A stretch of DNA of 64,000 bases from Caprimulgus europaeus (lineage: Eukaryota; Chordata; Aves; Caprimulgiformes; Caprimulgidae), in NCBI GenBank assembly GCA_907165065.1, contig OU015523.1, positions 44,443,702 to 44,507,701 of the forward strand, read 5' to 3'. The notes below the pieces were generated by a model. That model made no database searches, was not told where the DNA came from, and worked only from the letters and a program-made list of their open reading frames with translations. Numbering within the stretch: position 1 is the stretch's first letter; each line of letters opens with the position of its first letter. This document shows, in pieces, positions 1 through 12,485 of this stretch. A program made the position numbers and the translations under genes.

Positions 1-617
1 TCCAAGGACACAAAAGTCCCCAGTACTAAGGAAATTGCAAGGATCCAGTTCTCTTTGGTCCATACCAGTGAGGACAACCCCAAATGCCCATCCCAGTGCC
101 AGCCCAACCTCTGTGACTTAGGTCATGGCCATCGTCAAGCTGCCACAGGCCTCCTGGGGCTCTGGGCTCCTGCTTGGCAGACTCTGAACAGCTCATCAGT
201 CTCACTGTTGAATTATGCTCCATCCCTTGGCTGTGATGGTCCAAAGCCCTTCTGGACTATGTCTATGTACAACATGGATAGAAATAATTGACAACAGCTT
301 ATGTGCATGGTCACTCGTAAGGGATGATGTGAGCTGCAACAGGTTCATGCAACACATGATTTGCATTATAGCTCAGTGCTGGTTCTTGGGATATTAATTT
401 AAGTGGTGCATACTTAATGCTATGATATTTATATCCATACTGCTACAAATTCACTGCTACCTAATTCTTCATGGTCATTGCTAAATGGTACATCACGGCC
501 TCTGAGACTTTCTGATCCTGAGAGCAGTAGGCTCTAATGCAGGAGGTGAAAGAGAATTAGCTCTTAGCAAGATAATCGAAAGTACAAAACTGAATCAATT
601 TGATTCCACCCAAGTAA
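1..617. other. Unique non-coding stretch
   Basis: I see no gene in this stretch. Short frames occur on both strands between about 26 and 397 but match no known protein and overlap each other. The second half is AT-rich. No splice-bounded exon, RNA gene or recognisable repeat was found before the CR1 tail that begins near 618. Confidence 0.5.
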
Positions 618-715
618 ATCATAGAATCATAGAATATTGTGAGTTGGAAGGGACCACAAGGATCATGGAGTCCAACTCATGTCCTAGCATAGGACAATCC
701 CAATGACACAGGCTG
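618..715 (-). repeat. CR1 LINE 3' tail fragment
   Basis: Read on the minus strand this is the last 100 bases or so of a CR1 element. On the plus strand it opens with two ATCATAGA-type octamers, then GTTGGAAGGGACCACAAGGA and GAGTCCAACTC, the reverse complement of the CR1 3' untranslated end. Only the tail is present, as expected from the severe 5' truncation usual in CR1. The far edge near 715 is approximate because the sequence decays there. Confidence 0.85.
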
Positions 716-3700
716 TGCTACATTAGTGCAAATAAAAGGTGTATAAGCTAGATGACGATGATGTTGCATAGATCAAACATACTAAGGGAAAATGAGAAAA
801 TGTGAGTTTAGAAAGTTTTAAAAATACTGTGACAGCTTTTTTATCCTTTTGCTGGTAAAGGATACAAAAGAATTTGTCACCAATCCAGTTATCCATGCCC
901 ACAGAAAACCATAAAACCCCTCTGAAATGAGCCAAAATTGTGTTTTCAAAAACAAAGGTCTCTCATACTTAAAGTCCTTTCTGGGAGCTCTTCCAGATCT
1001 AAATAGAGTGTCCCTAGTAAACAGGAAAGCTCTCTTTCCCAGTGCCATGGCCCTTTCATTTCTCTCCCTGAAAGATTAAATTTGAACATTGCAGGGTCTG
1101 ATTCTCCACTTTCCCATCCTGTGCCACGCTTGCAGTGAAAGCCTGCCACGTCCAAACAGCAGGGCTTTGCTCTCCGTTTGCATTGCTCTGTATGACTGCA
1201 GGATAAAAGCCTTAGGGTCACGGTGATGTTATGTATAAAGAAACTGCTAACCAGTCCAGGACTACATTTTGCTCATCTCATCCCCTGGCCAAGTTGCATT
1301 GTGTGGAAATTCTTGTGAGAAAGAAGGAAAAAAACCCTGTAGCAGGTGGCTGGGTTGGATTTTTTTGGTGATGATGGGCTTCCTGGTTTAGTTTTCTGTT
1401 TTTCCATGGTTCCTGTTCAGAGGAATGTTAGAGTAAATTCTGAGAGATGGGATAAAAGTCAGAGGGCAGGGGAAGCTGTTGGGGGTGCAATATAAATTCA
1501 TTTAGCACGTTGCTCTGCAATTTATCATGTAGGTCTTACCTCCACATATGTGGTGTGTGCTGCGTATTTAGGGACAGGGATAAGACACAGTGGAAGATGG
1601 CTTCCCTGTTCCTTGTACTCACAAGCCAGTTTTATAAACTAGAATTTATTTACTGGCACACAGTCTTTCTGTCAGAGATACCTAAAAGCATTTTGACCTG
1701 TAGACGGTCACTGAAATAGGGGTAGGGAGCAGGAGCTGTGCCTACCTCAGAACGACACCTGCAGTGGGCTGCCTGTGTCAGTCCCCTTGGCTTGCTACAG
1801 TGATCAAATTTTGGCTTTTCCACTGAGCACCTAGTGCTGTGCAAACAAAAATCAAAGCACAAAGCGGTGTTTCTGAGCAGCATAAGGGCAATTGAACTTT
1901 GCAGAAAGCTGGATATTTAACTGTTTGATTGCTGAGAGCTCGACTGCAGAAGGTGAAGGTGCACAGCATGCTGACACTGGCAGCGTGCAGACAGCAAGGT
2001 CACTTGTTCTGTCTGGTTCCATAAGTGGAGAGACAAGGAATATGCTGTGCAAATTCGCAGCTGGCTTCCTCTCAGTAACCCCAGCCAGAGGACTTGATAG
2101 CTAAGGGTCTGTGCTGGGCATCTTGCAGGTGGGTTGCGAAAAGGAGAGCCCCCTTGCCACGAGATCTGCATGTTAGCAGGGTGCAAGGGGTGTGCAAAAT
2201 GGGCTTATAGCCAAGTTGGGAAGGTGGGAGAGCAATAAAAGGAAGAGGGTTTGCAGAAAACCAGAAGTCACAGCTCACATTTGCCTAACCAGTCCCAGAT
2301 GGGAGAGATTTGTAGGTATTGTGGCTGAGGAATGTTTTCAAGAGAAATTTAAAGGAAAGGGAAAGATGAATGCTTTGTGAAATCTGAAGGATTTTCCCAT
2401 GTATGGGGAGTTGTGTGGAAGTGGCTGAGGGGGAAACAGGCATGCCAGGAGAAAAGGGCAGACTGAAGACAGAAAGATGAAGCTTCAGAAGTTAAAAGAT
2501 TTTGAAGACAAAAGTCCATTCTTTCATATGAGGAATGGCCACACAGTCTACTCTGAGCCGCACCCGACTGCAGCATTGAGAAGGAGCAATGGTCAGCTCA
2601 CAGGTGGTCATTGGGGCAGTACCACCACCTTCCTTAAATCCATGCTCTTGATAGAAAAAAACCCCCAAAGCCTCCTGTTCTCTCATCTGCAAAGCTCTGT
2701 TAAGATGCTGGCTCAGAATCAGAGGCTTTTACTGAGCAAAACTTTGTCCTGCTGAACTCCTTTTCATTTCCATTTCAATGGGAAATGTTATGAATTCCTT
2801 CACTAAAAATTCAGAATAAACTGCCTTCAGAATATGACCCATTTTCTGGATTACTGAATGTCCTTTGGTTTGTGGTATTGTGCTTAAATCCCTCTGTGTC
2901 TATATTTATTACAATTCATTTTTTCCAGCTTGCTTGAACTCTGAAAGGGGGAAGGTCAACTGATGCAACCTCATAAAATCCCAGTGCAAATGTAGGGACT
3001 GTCAGGAAATTTCATCTGTTTAGGATTTCTGACATTTCAAAAAGAAATTTTCATTGTCCTTTTCCCATTTGCCTGGAGCAGGTGAATGAAGAAAATTCTG
3101 AAGCAATAATTTATTGTGTCTTTACTGATTCACTGAAGCATTTATGAATATAGCCCAAAGTCTCTTGATATTAGCTGTTTAATATGTTATCACACTATTT
3201 CATACAGAAACTCGAAGAGCAAACTTGGCTTTCTGTTCTGTTCTGTTCTAGACAGCCCTGTGCATGGTGAAACAGGCTATCAGGTGGTGCATCCAGGGAG
3301 GCTTTAAACTCTTCTCTGATCCACACTGCTCCGGTCTGTTGCATCTGTGGGACACTTTTTGACACCTGCCCTTAGCAAGGGATGCTCTGATCTGAAGCAA
3401 TGGATGCACATAAGTGAGCAAGGAGATGGTGACGGGATGGGCACACCTTCTCCGTGACCCAAGAAGGATGGGGGTGGCAGCACTCACAGGAGGCTGAAAC
3501 TAGACTCTGATTTTCACTCTGAAGACATGTTAATCATCAGTCAAACTGAGGTTGCAAATTGGTATCTGCAGTCTACCAGGCAAAGGGGGAAATTCTTTCA
3601 ATTACACTGAAAAGAGCATGATTAAAGGAGGTGAGAGGGGTAGGGGTGCAGGGAGAGGGACAGAGGGAGACTCATTTCTGTCATGTCTGGGAGCAATCCT

Positions 3701-4740
3701 ACCGTGACACAGTAGCAGCACGCCTGTCTATCAGCCTTGCTTCTGTGTGGCTCTAATTAAATTAGACAGTTAAATAATTATGGTATTTAAGATTTCAGAT
3801 TTTGGTGAAAGTGATTCTGGGACCTTGAGGCTATAAGGTGCTGGGTATTTCCTGCAATGGAAATCAGTGAGACTCACAGTGCAGGATCAAGCCTGTTGTG
3901 TGCTACGGTCAAACATATGTTGGATGTGGCTCTGCTGTCTTTCTCCTTGCAGTGACTTTCACCTTTGACCCCGGAACGGAGATGGAAATGAAAATACATG
4001 TAGTCATCTCTCATTAATTATACAATTTAACTTATTCATACTACAGAGAAGCCTAGGAAATTCAGCACTTAGCAATAGCAGGAAATTTCAGAACTTGCAT
4101 CCTAAAATCCAGAGCCCACTTGTAATGTTAATGATGCCCATTCCAAAACCAAACTACTTCAGTCAGAGCACAGCCAGGTTCTAGACCACAGCACTGAAAG
4201 CACAGTGATGAACATCAGGCTGATTTGGTGATGTGTGTATGCCCACATTGAACTGGTGCAAACCATCAGGAAAAGTATTAAAAAAAAGTGTTGGAAGAGC
4301 CCAGAACGAAACCTAGATCTGTGTCTGAACTTCGGCAGGGTTGCCTTCCTTCTACATGGTATATATGCGTCTGAAATCCAAGCCTGCGATTATTCATAAT
4401 CTGTACCCATTTAAAATCTATAGGCCGAAGTAGCTTGTACCCAAGGGTAACATAAGAACCAGCAGAGAAGTCCTTGGAACTAAATCTTTAAGCCCTGGGA
4501 AAATCCCCAAAAGTTGGGAGTGGGAGAGGGGAATAAAAAGCAAATGAGTAGAAGACCAGGAGGGCCCTAAAAGCAGGTGCTGGGCCTGTGTTTTAGAAAG
4601 CCAGGGGAATGATGCAGGAGCAGAATGATGCACTGAAGCAGTTACCTTGGCATTGATACCAGACATAGTTGAGGGAAAGGCTGATAGGGAATGTAATCTA
4701 TAGAAAAAGGAAAGGTGAGAGCCTAAGTAATGCAAATCAA
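716..4740. other. Unique non-coding stretch, 4 kb
   Basis: No gene is supported here. Frames up to about 105 codons occur, for example minus strand 4418-4735, but none resembles a known family. The stretch is mostly AT-rich with TAATTA-like homeodomain-type words, for example around 3755-3795 and 4010-4030. There is a short (TTCTG)3 run near 3234. A phrase at about 3855-3895 recalls old amniote interspersed repeats but is too short to call. Confidence 0.45.
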
Positions 4741-4819
4741 CATCGCTTTATGGAAAACAGATTTTGTCAACTGTACTTGATGACATGTTTTTCATGAAAT
4801 CACAACTATATAGGATATA
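4741..4819 (+). repeat. Ancient CR1-like LINE, 5' part of an interrupted copy
   Basis: Translating from about 4735 gives NQHRFMENRFCQLY. This lines up with the [16 protein letters not shown] block of CR1 reverse transcriptase, which the younger element itself carries near 4995-5045. The match is diverged and followed by stops, so the copy is old. It appears to continue after the younger insertion, at about 6253. The upstream limit is uncertain and could reach further toward 4420. Confidence 0.5.
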
Positions 4820-6252
4820 AAAGGAGGACTGGAGGAAAGCAAATGTCACTCCAGTCTTCAAAAAGGGCAAGAAGGAGGACCCGGGTAACTACAGGCCGGT
4901 CAGCCTCACCTCCATCCCTGGGAAGGTGATGGAACGACTTATCCTTGGTGCCATCTCTAGGCATATCAAGGGTAAGAGGGTCATTAGGGGCAGTCAGCAC
5001 GGCTTCACCAAGGGGAAGTCGTGCTTGGCCAACCTCCTAGACTTTTATGAAAACACAACCAGGTGGCTGGATGATGGTAGAGCAGTGGATGTGGTCTATC
5101 TTGATTTCAGCAAAGCATTTGACATGGTCTCCCACAGCATCCTCGCTGACAGATTGAGGAAGTGTGGATTAGATGAGCAGGTAGTGAGATGGATTATTAA
5201 CTGGCTGGTGGGAAGAAGCCAGAGAGTGGTGGTCAATGGGGCAGAGTCTAGTTGGAGACCTGTGTCTAGTGGAGTCCCTCAGGGGTCAGTACTGGGACCA
5301 GTATTATTCAATATATTCATAAATGACCTGGATGAGGGAACAGAGTGCACTGTCAGCAAGTTTGCTGATGACACAAAGCTGGGAGGAGTGGCTGACACAC
5401 CAGCAGGCTGTGCTGCCATCCAGAGAGACCTGGACAGGCTGGAGAGCTGGGCAGGGAAAAACTTGATGAAATATAATAAGGGCAAGTGTAGGGTGTTGCA
5501 CCTGGGCAGGAACAACCCCAAGCCCAGGTTCCAGTATAGGTTGGGAGATGATCTACTAGAGACCAGTGTAGGGGAAAGGGATCTGGGAGTCCTGGTGGAC
5601 AGCAGGATGACCATGAGCCAGCACTGTGCCCTGTGGCCAGGAAGGCCAATGGCATCCTGGGGTGCATTAGAAGGGGTGTGGTTAGTAAGTCAAGAGAGGT
5701 TCTCCTTCCCCTCTACTCTGCCCTGGTGAGGCCACATCTGGAATATTGTGTCCATTTCTGGGCCCCACAGTTCAAGAAGGACAGGGAACTGCTTGAGAGA
5801 GTCCAGCAAAGAGCCACCAAGATGATGAAGGGAGTGGAGCATCTCCCTGATGAGGAAAGGCTGAGGGAGCTGGGCCTCTTTAGCTTGGAAAAGAGGAGAC
5901 TGAGGGGGGACCTTGTTAATGTTTATAAATATGTGAAGGTTGAGTGTCAGGTGGGTGGAGCCAGGCTCTTCACAGTGATTTCCAATGAGAGGACAAGGGG
6001 CAATGGGTGTAAGCTGGAACACAGGAGGTTCCGCCTAAATTTGAGAAGAAACTTCTTTACTGTGAGGGTAATAGAGCACTGGAACAGGCTGCCCAGGGAG
6101 GTTGTGGAGTCTCCTTCTCTGGATACATTCATGACCCGCCTCGACGCCTTCCTGTGTGATCTCATCTAGGTGTTCCTGCTCCGGCAGGGGGATTGGACTG
6201 GATGATCTTTCGAGGTCCCTTCCAATTCCTAGCAGTCTGTGATTCTGTGATA
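4820..6252 (+). repeat. CR1 LINE, 5'-truncated, relatively young
   Basis: This is a non-LTR retrotransposon fragment holding most of the reverse-transcriptase half of ORF2 and the complete 3' end. Translation starts at [14 protein letters not shown] (about 4827) and runs through [23 protein letters not shown] (about 5094), [11 protein letters not shown] (about 5268) and the catalytic FADD box (5361-5372). The endonuclease and ORF1 are absent through 5' truncation. A single-base loss near 5630 (CCCTGTGG where the sister copy implies CCCTTGTGG) shifts the frame. The second part, 5633-6169, then continues to the usual C-terminus ending FLCDLI. The tail is GGATTGGACTGGATGATCTT followed by TGTGATTCTGTGAT. 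It belongs to the same subfamily as the minus-strand copy at 42743-43803. Confidence 0.93.
4827..6169 (+). pseudogene. CR1 ORF2 reverse-transcriptase remnant, frameshifted
   Basis: This is the coding remnant inside the plus-strand CR1. The family protein copies element RNA into DNA at the target site (target-primed reverse transcription). This fragment keeps the reverse-transcriptase core and the C-terminal region but lacks the N-terminal endonuclease, so it cannot act alone. The first frame runs from DWRKANVTP near 4827 to about 5630; the second frame follows to the stop at 6167-6169. Against the 318-codon frame in the minus-strand copy it differs at roughly 25 to 30 of about 315 residues by my reading, including two extra residues (KP) after LGRNNP. 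No host promoter or start context is evident. Confidence 0.85.
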
Positions 6253-7030
6253 CAAAGGTCAGTATTGCCGTAAAGTACATATATTTTGAGTTTGGGGGAA
6301 AAAGAGCATAAAACAAAACCAATGCAGCTCCCATTGAAAGAATGATAAACTGAGTGAAATGAGAGACTGAAAAAAATTCAAAGTAGGGAAGGGAAATCCC
6401 ATAAAGAGTGGTTGTAGTGGAGTCTGATGGGAGCCTATTCTTGATCTAATGCTATTTAATATAGTTTTTATAACCTGGAAAGGAAGACCTGCATCTCTGG
6501 TGATGATGACTGATATAAACCACATGTATTTTGATACAGGCATAGGTGTGATTATGAATTTAGAAATAAATGCAGCAGATCAGGAGTGTAAAATAGGGGG
6601 TTGTATTCTGGAAATCAGTGTCCCTGAAACAGGCCTGGAAGTCATTTGGGATAAATTACTGAGCATGTTGCTTCCAGTGTAATGATTTAGCCAGAGGAAC
6701 AAGCAGGTTCCAAGAGCATCTGAGCAAGTAGAAATAGAGAAATGGTATAATCCCTGCATACAATGAATTTTTTTTTCCATGAGAACGTTGCTGTAGTACT
6801 GCATCCATTTCTGGTGCCCAGACCTCAGCAGGGGTCAGGAGGAGTTGGAAAGGTCCAGGAACCAGCCACATACTTTCCCCATGCAAGCTGCAGCAGCAGG
6901 AGCACACAAGAAGTTTAAGGTAAGTCTGGGCAAGAACCTTTATGTTCTGTTTAAGAAGAGCTTTCTGATGGCAGTGAGACACTTAAGATGACAGAAAAGC
7001 ACAAGGAGCTCTGGTGCTTCATCTATATTA
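6253..7030 (+). repeat. Ancient CR1-like LINE, 3' part of an interrupted copy
   Basis: Directly after the young CR1 tail, decayed reverse-transcriptase sequence resumes. At about 6415-6480 translation gives ESDGSLFLI-like residues and then LMLFNIVFITWKG, matching the family block [19 protein letters not shown]. At about 6790-6865 the reading STASISGAQTSAG...KGPGT in one frame corresponds to the CIHFWAP...LERVQ region. The distance from the HRF block at 4741 to this block, minus the inserted element, is about 230 bases. The young copy has about 270 bases between the same blocks, so this is one old element split in two. The 3' limit near 7030 is a guess. Confidence 0.5.
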
Positions 7031-8228
7031 GAGAATTGGATGGGCCTGAAAACAGTAGGAGGAATGTAAGGTGAATAAATAGGTCTTTTTCTCTGCAGCC
7101 ATCTTACGATGAATATGCAAGTGGTTGTGTAAACTCCAGGTAACTCTAAAATGGGCATTTCCCACCCACCACACTTACATATTCAAAATAAAAGCTTCTC
7201 TGTAAAACAGTGTCCGAGGTCAATGACTACATTTCCATGACTGTTGGTAGATAAGCCAGGCTTCCTTGAAAGTAATTCACCATGAAGCATGGTATTTGTG
7301 CTACATTAAGTACTTTTACTCAGTTTGTAATATGCTGATGTAATACCAATGCACCTGGAGATGCACAAAATGTGCTCTGGACCTAAAGAAAAATACCCCA
7401 AAATTTCTCATGACACAGGTCAGTAAAATGTTGCTAACGTGGCTTTAATGTGATCCATACCAGAAGGGCTCATTCATACCATCAGTGGTTTGCAGAGCTG
7501 CTTCTTGGATGACTAGTTAGTTGCTTTTTACAAAATACAAATTCTTGGTTCTACAAGTTATTGTCTTATACAAATGCAGGAGAAGAATGGGCAAGAAATA
7601 TGCTGCAGAAAGTAACACCAAACAGACGTGGTGCCACGTGAGACACACAACTCATTTTAAACACCCTAGTCTTGAAGTGCACTGGTTAGTTCTAATGATT
7701 ATTTTGGTGCACAAAGGATGAAGTCACAGAACTTTGTTTTCTCTAGAAACAAAAAATCCACTAAAAAGTCTTGCTGAGAGCCCAGGCTCCTTGCTCAACA
7801 ACCATGTCCATGGGGAGGGACACACTGGACTTGTTATAACGAAACAACCGAGGTATTGACCCCAGCAAAGACAGCAGCAGCTACCAAGCCCTGCAAGGGG
7901 CTGGTATCCCAAGTGTACTTGATCTGATGGATTATAATAAGCAGCCAGGATTTTCCCTCTGCTGCTAATAAAATAGGGAAATGGTGATTCCTCTAGGCTA
8001 ATTTCTCTGTGATTCAAAAGCTTCAGAAACACATAACACTGGACTGGACAGAGAGGAGAACAGACATGGTTGCAGCCAAAGGGCATCTCCACCCAACTAG
8101 TCCCCATCAAACTGGAGCTAACATCTGTATTTTAAAACCAACTGGTTTTTGGTTTGGTTTTTTTTTTTTCCTACATATGTATTGTGTCAGATGATAATAA
8201 AATATAGGTGTAAACAAGCCTGCATTGT

Positions 8229-8258
8229 CTTATTGTCCATAAATAAATAGACAATAAG
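8229..8258. repeat. Perfect 9-bp inverted repeat with ATTGT cores
   Basis: CTTATTGTC at 8229-8237 is matched by its exact reverse complement GACAATAAG at 8250-8258, with a 12-base AT-rich spacer. ATTGT/ACAAT is the core recognised by SOX-family HMG proteins, so this could be a paired binding site. The arms are short, so it could also be chance in AT-rich DNA. Confidence 0.5.
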
Positions 8259-10114
8259 TTCAAAGTAGGGCTGGATTCATAAAGCAACACTCCGCTAATC
8301 TGTATTCGGGTCTCAAGCGTATTATCTGTAATTTACAACCAATTTAAATGGCATTAACAGTCTTCCCCTTATGGGAATTTAAATTTGCATCCTACCATTG
8401 AATTAAACACTGATTGCATATTTTCTATAGGGGACGTAATGCTCTTTGAAGCTTGTTTTGAATAATAAAGCATCTATTCATGCACATGGTGCAATGTGTT
8501 TCTTTGTCCTGAATGTAATTGAAGTAAAATGTGAGTTAAAGGGATTTTTCCTCTAGCCACAGGTTTGTTGATTACCATCTATTTTCATCTATTCAAGGTT
8601 TTAAAAAGGAAAAGAAAAATACAGTAATCTCTTACTGCATTTGGAACCTCATTTACCACTCAGAGCTTTCCTGAGAGTGTCTGGTTTGAACAATCAGGAG
8701 GTCAAGTTTCAGCCCATTTTTGGAGGAGGAGAAGAGAAGAAAGGAACAAGCCACCACCCTTCTATAATAAAAAAAAAAAGGAAAAATAAATACCACAAAC
8801 AAAAAGCAGAGGGAAGCAGAAAACATCATACCTGACCTACAGCAGCAGTTCTTGGCTACCTGTCAGGTAGCTGTTTTCATGCTGCCCGTCATTGTGGGCC
8901 AGGGAAGCTGCGTCGAAGACAACTTCAACGTTAAGGAAGCAAAGAGGGTGAAATAACATTGTTGACCTCTTTTGTTTGATTTCTAAGGGAGGAATAACTG
9001 AAATAAATAATAAACGTGACTTACTCCTTCCTGGATGTGGAAAACAAGCACAAAGGCCGCCTAAAGAAAAGGATGCTAGTTTGTGGCTGCGTGGTTTGCA
9101 GGCAGCATGGCTGGCTCCTCCGGCCACAGCCACTCTGCTGGGGAAGGACCTGGCCAGGGGTGGGTGGCCCAGTGCCACTCAGCCTGCATCCAGCCATGTC
9201 ATGACAGGAGTGGTGGAAGTGTCCCCCACTGTGGCCATCCCCGCCACCTCTGCCTGTCCCACCCTGTGCGGTGCCCTGGGGCAGCTGAAGGGCTGTAAAG
9301 CACTGCTCACTGATGGTGCTCTGTGCACTGAGCAAAGCGTCTAGAGAAATCAAATTCTCCACTAATTCTCTTGTACCAGGGCACAGCTGCAACTGCAGTG
9401 GAGGGAAAAACATCTCTGGCAGATTTTAAGATATTTCTTTTTCTTTTCCCCTAAAGGTGATGTTCATTTTCAGATGCAGGCAAGCCTGCGTCTAACAGAG
9501 CTGTAGCAGCGTTAATAGCTCTGATATTAATGATTCTGGCATTTATCCAGAAATGACAGAGAAGACAAAACATAGTTGATATATTTGGCATTGTACAGCA
9601 ATATAAGTAATGGTTTAGAGTGATGGTTTTTATTTTTCAGCGTTGTCTGGTTTCTGCATTCTTGAAAAGCAGGGGCTGCTTCTGCTGAAACCCTATTTTT
9701 CCTTCAATTCTTAGGCTCTTTGGAAGGCTTTAAAAATGCAGAAAAGTATTTTTGTTGATTTGTGTCTTTCACCTTCTTAAAAGGTGATTTTATAGGTCCT
9801 TGAGGAACAAACATTGTTTAAAAACTGCCAACTACGGTTTAGGAAGAGGCAGGGAGGATCGTGGACCATGGCCTTGATCCCATTAGGATGGAATGTCAGA
9901 CAGCAACATTAGCCATATCTCTAGACTTAAACAGTTGCGCAAGAATTCCTTACAGAGTATCTTAAATTACTGCAGTTATTATTGTATTGGTGCTGTAAAA
10001 CCAAGCACTGCCAATGCTGCTGTTGCACGTGTAGCAAACATCAAAGATCTTTGTAGCTGCACTGCCTGGAGATAGCGAGGAGGAGTAGAGATAGCAAGGG
10101 ATGTAAATACTCTC

Positions 10115-10130
10115 TCTTTTTTTTTTTTTG
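10115..10130. repeat. Poly-T tract
   Basis: An uninterrupted run of about 16 T follows a CTCTC stretch. It is a simple homopolymer with no adjacent retroposed body that I can recognise. Confidence 0.8.
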
Positions 10131-12468
10131 CCTTTTCTTTCCAAAACAGTTCTATCATATCATGTGCACATAAGAGACAGTGGATGGTCCCTGGACACCT
10201 TGAGGGTAATTGCCATGTTGTTCAATTTGCCTCAAACGAACGGTTCAGGAATGATAAATGCTCTTTCATAATCAGCTCAGTACCACTGGTACGTAGTACG
10301 GGTAGGACACTCTGGATCCTGACCCTCTGCCAAAATGTAATTTCCCCCCACCTTACATTTGCAGAGGCAAGAGATTGCAGGGAGGAAGGAGGTCTATCAG
10401 AGGCAGGCACATACCCATCTGTGGGCTGCAGCCACAAGGGCACCTTTTGTTTACAACGTGCTCTCACTGTTATCTGCTCTGATAGCATGACACGGAGAGT
10501 CGGAGCAAGAAATGATGCCGACGGGAAGGTCCCATGCTTGGGAAGCCTACGTGGTTCAGAAGAAAACATTGGCAATTCCTGGCACAAAACAAAGCTTAAA
10601 GTGAATTAGGGTTTCGTGGCTTCTAACCCCAGCTCAAGGAGAGTACGAGCAATGCTGGCTGTTCCCATGAAGCTGCCTGATCTTCTGCTGCTGGAGGCTA
10701 ATTACAACCCACAGCCACCCCGGAGCTGCGTGGCTGCAGGCTGGCACGGCCACCCAGCCCGAAGCCCGCTGCCAAAAGCCCCCTGCCTTCTGCCTGCAAG
10801 GGAAAGAGGGGTCCCTCCTTCCCTTGAAATTGGTCTAGTTTGTAATTTTTCAGAGCGCAATTTTTGGAAGAGGTGGTTATGCCACATTCCTTCATTAAAG
10901 GCCAAGCTCAGGTTTGCTTCCCTCACCACACATGATGCCCCTGGCCCTGGAGCAGGGAGCTGTGTGTGCCAAGTGCTCGAGCAGTCCAGCTCGCCTTAAC
11001 CATTTCTCCCTGTTTTTTCTCTAGAAATCAAACAAGAAGTCAGATCTGATTTGCTTCAGATGTGTGGTAATTCCGAGCTGGGCATGATGGAGTGTTGTCC
11101 ACTCAGTGGCGGTCAAGGACAGTGTGCAGTAACTCTACTAAAGATTCACATTTTAAAATAGCTTAAACTCAGCCATCCTAAAAGAGCTGGCTGAGGAGCT
11201 TGTGCCTTGTGTCATGTTTGATAGACTTTGTCATACTGGAAAAATCCTGACTTAGAGTGACAAGGTGGAAAAAATAAGATTTATCCTCAGGTGCAGGAGT
11301 TGCTGCTGAAGCTTCTTAGAGATCCATGCACAGCCGCTCCCCAGCATCTTCGTTAGTGATGTGGAAATAAATATGAAATCACTGCTGATAAAATATATGA
11401 AGAAAGGCAGGAGGGTAAATAAAGCTGAAAGGCTGGCTGAATCACATGGCCAGCTGCACCCAGACAAGCAAAATGTGCTTTACTGCAGGTAAATGGGAAG
11501 GAAAAGCATGCTCCTGAGGGCACTACCTGGGGGACAAGGGAACGCCACAGGAAACATGGTGACCTTGAAAAAGTGCTGGAGGTCATGGGGGAGCTGATAA
11601 AAATTTGGTAGACCTTTTCTCTTTCTAAAGCATGGGGAATTTCTAAAACCTTGTGTGAAACTGCACAGGACTATAACGGTCTGATAATTAAGATGAGATG
11701 CCTTGCGGTATTTCCCAACCAGGATGTCCAGACCGCTGTATAGGGGTAACTTGATGTCATTTATATGGGAGGTTGGCTTCAGCAGATCTGATGAGCTCTA
11801 CCGGCTTTAAACTTTGTTCATCTATGAAATTGCCACACTCACACTGCTTTATAATCTATTATAAACACATAAACAGGAGATGAGGCTGAGCTCCCATAGC
11901 AAACCCTCTGCCTGCTTTTCAGGCCTCTGCGGCATGAATTTGTGCTTAAAAAAAATATAGCAGGACAAAGGTGACAAAGCAGACTCAAACACCGCCATTA
12001 CCATAGCAACAGTGGCATTAGCCTGACACAGCAGCAGAAACCAAAATACACCCTTGCACGCAAATTCATGCAAGTTAGGAAATTGTTAGCTCTATATGGC
12101 ACACAACATAAACAAGCACAACACAAATGGGCATAGATTGCTCAATAAAATGACTAATTGCTATTTAAAAATAGGTTTTCTTCGAATAAATAGAATCTCG
12201 ATAATCTGTAAAATCAATTTCCCTTGACACTAACAGCAAAAGAAAAAACAATTGCAAGTTATATATATACTAACAGTATGTAATAACATCTTTGCCTGGA
12301 ACCCAAAACTATTAAGGCAGTAATGGTTCTCCGACTGCCCTTTCACCACTGCTCCTGCCAGCAGTGCAGTCAGTGACGTGACTAACAACTGTCACATGTG
12401 GTTTGCTCTTTCTCTCATCTGCTCTCCAGGGAAGAACTACATGTGCAGGAGAGTATTTTGCATTGGCT

Positions 12469-12485
12469 TTTTTTTTTTTTTTTTC
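12469..12485. repeat. Poly-T tract
   Basis: A run of about 16 T bases between GGC and CC. It forms the polyphenylalanine run in overlapping short frames, which argues against those frames being real genes. Confidence 0.8.

Noticed and set aside
3855-3895. Phrase AATCAGTGAGACTCACAGTG with GGATCAAGCC, like an old amniote repeat
   Set aside because: About 40 bases of loose resemblance from memory is not enough to assign a family.
5279-6165. Minus-strand frames of 65-111 codons
   Set aside because: They are antisense shadows of the plus-strand CR1.
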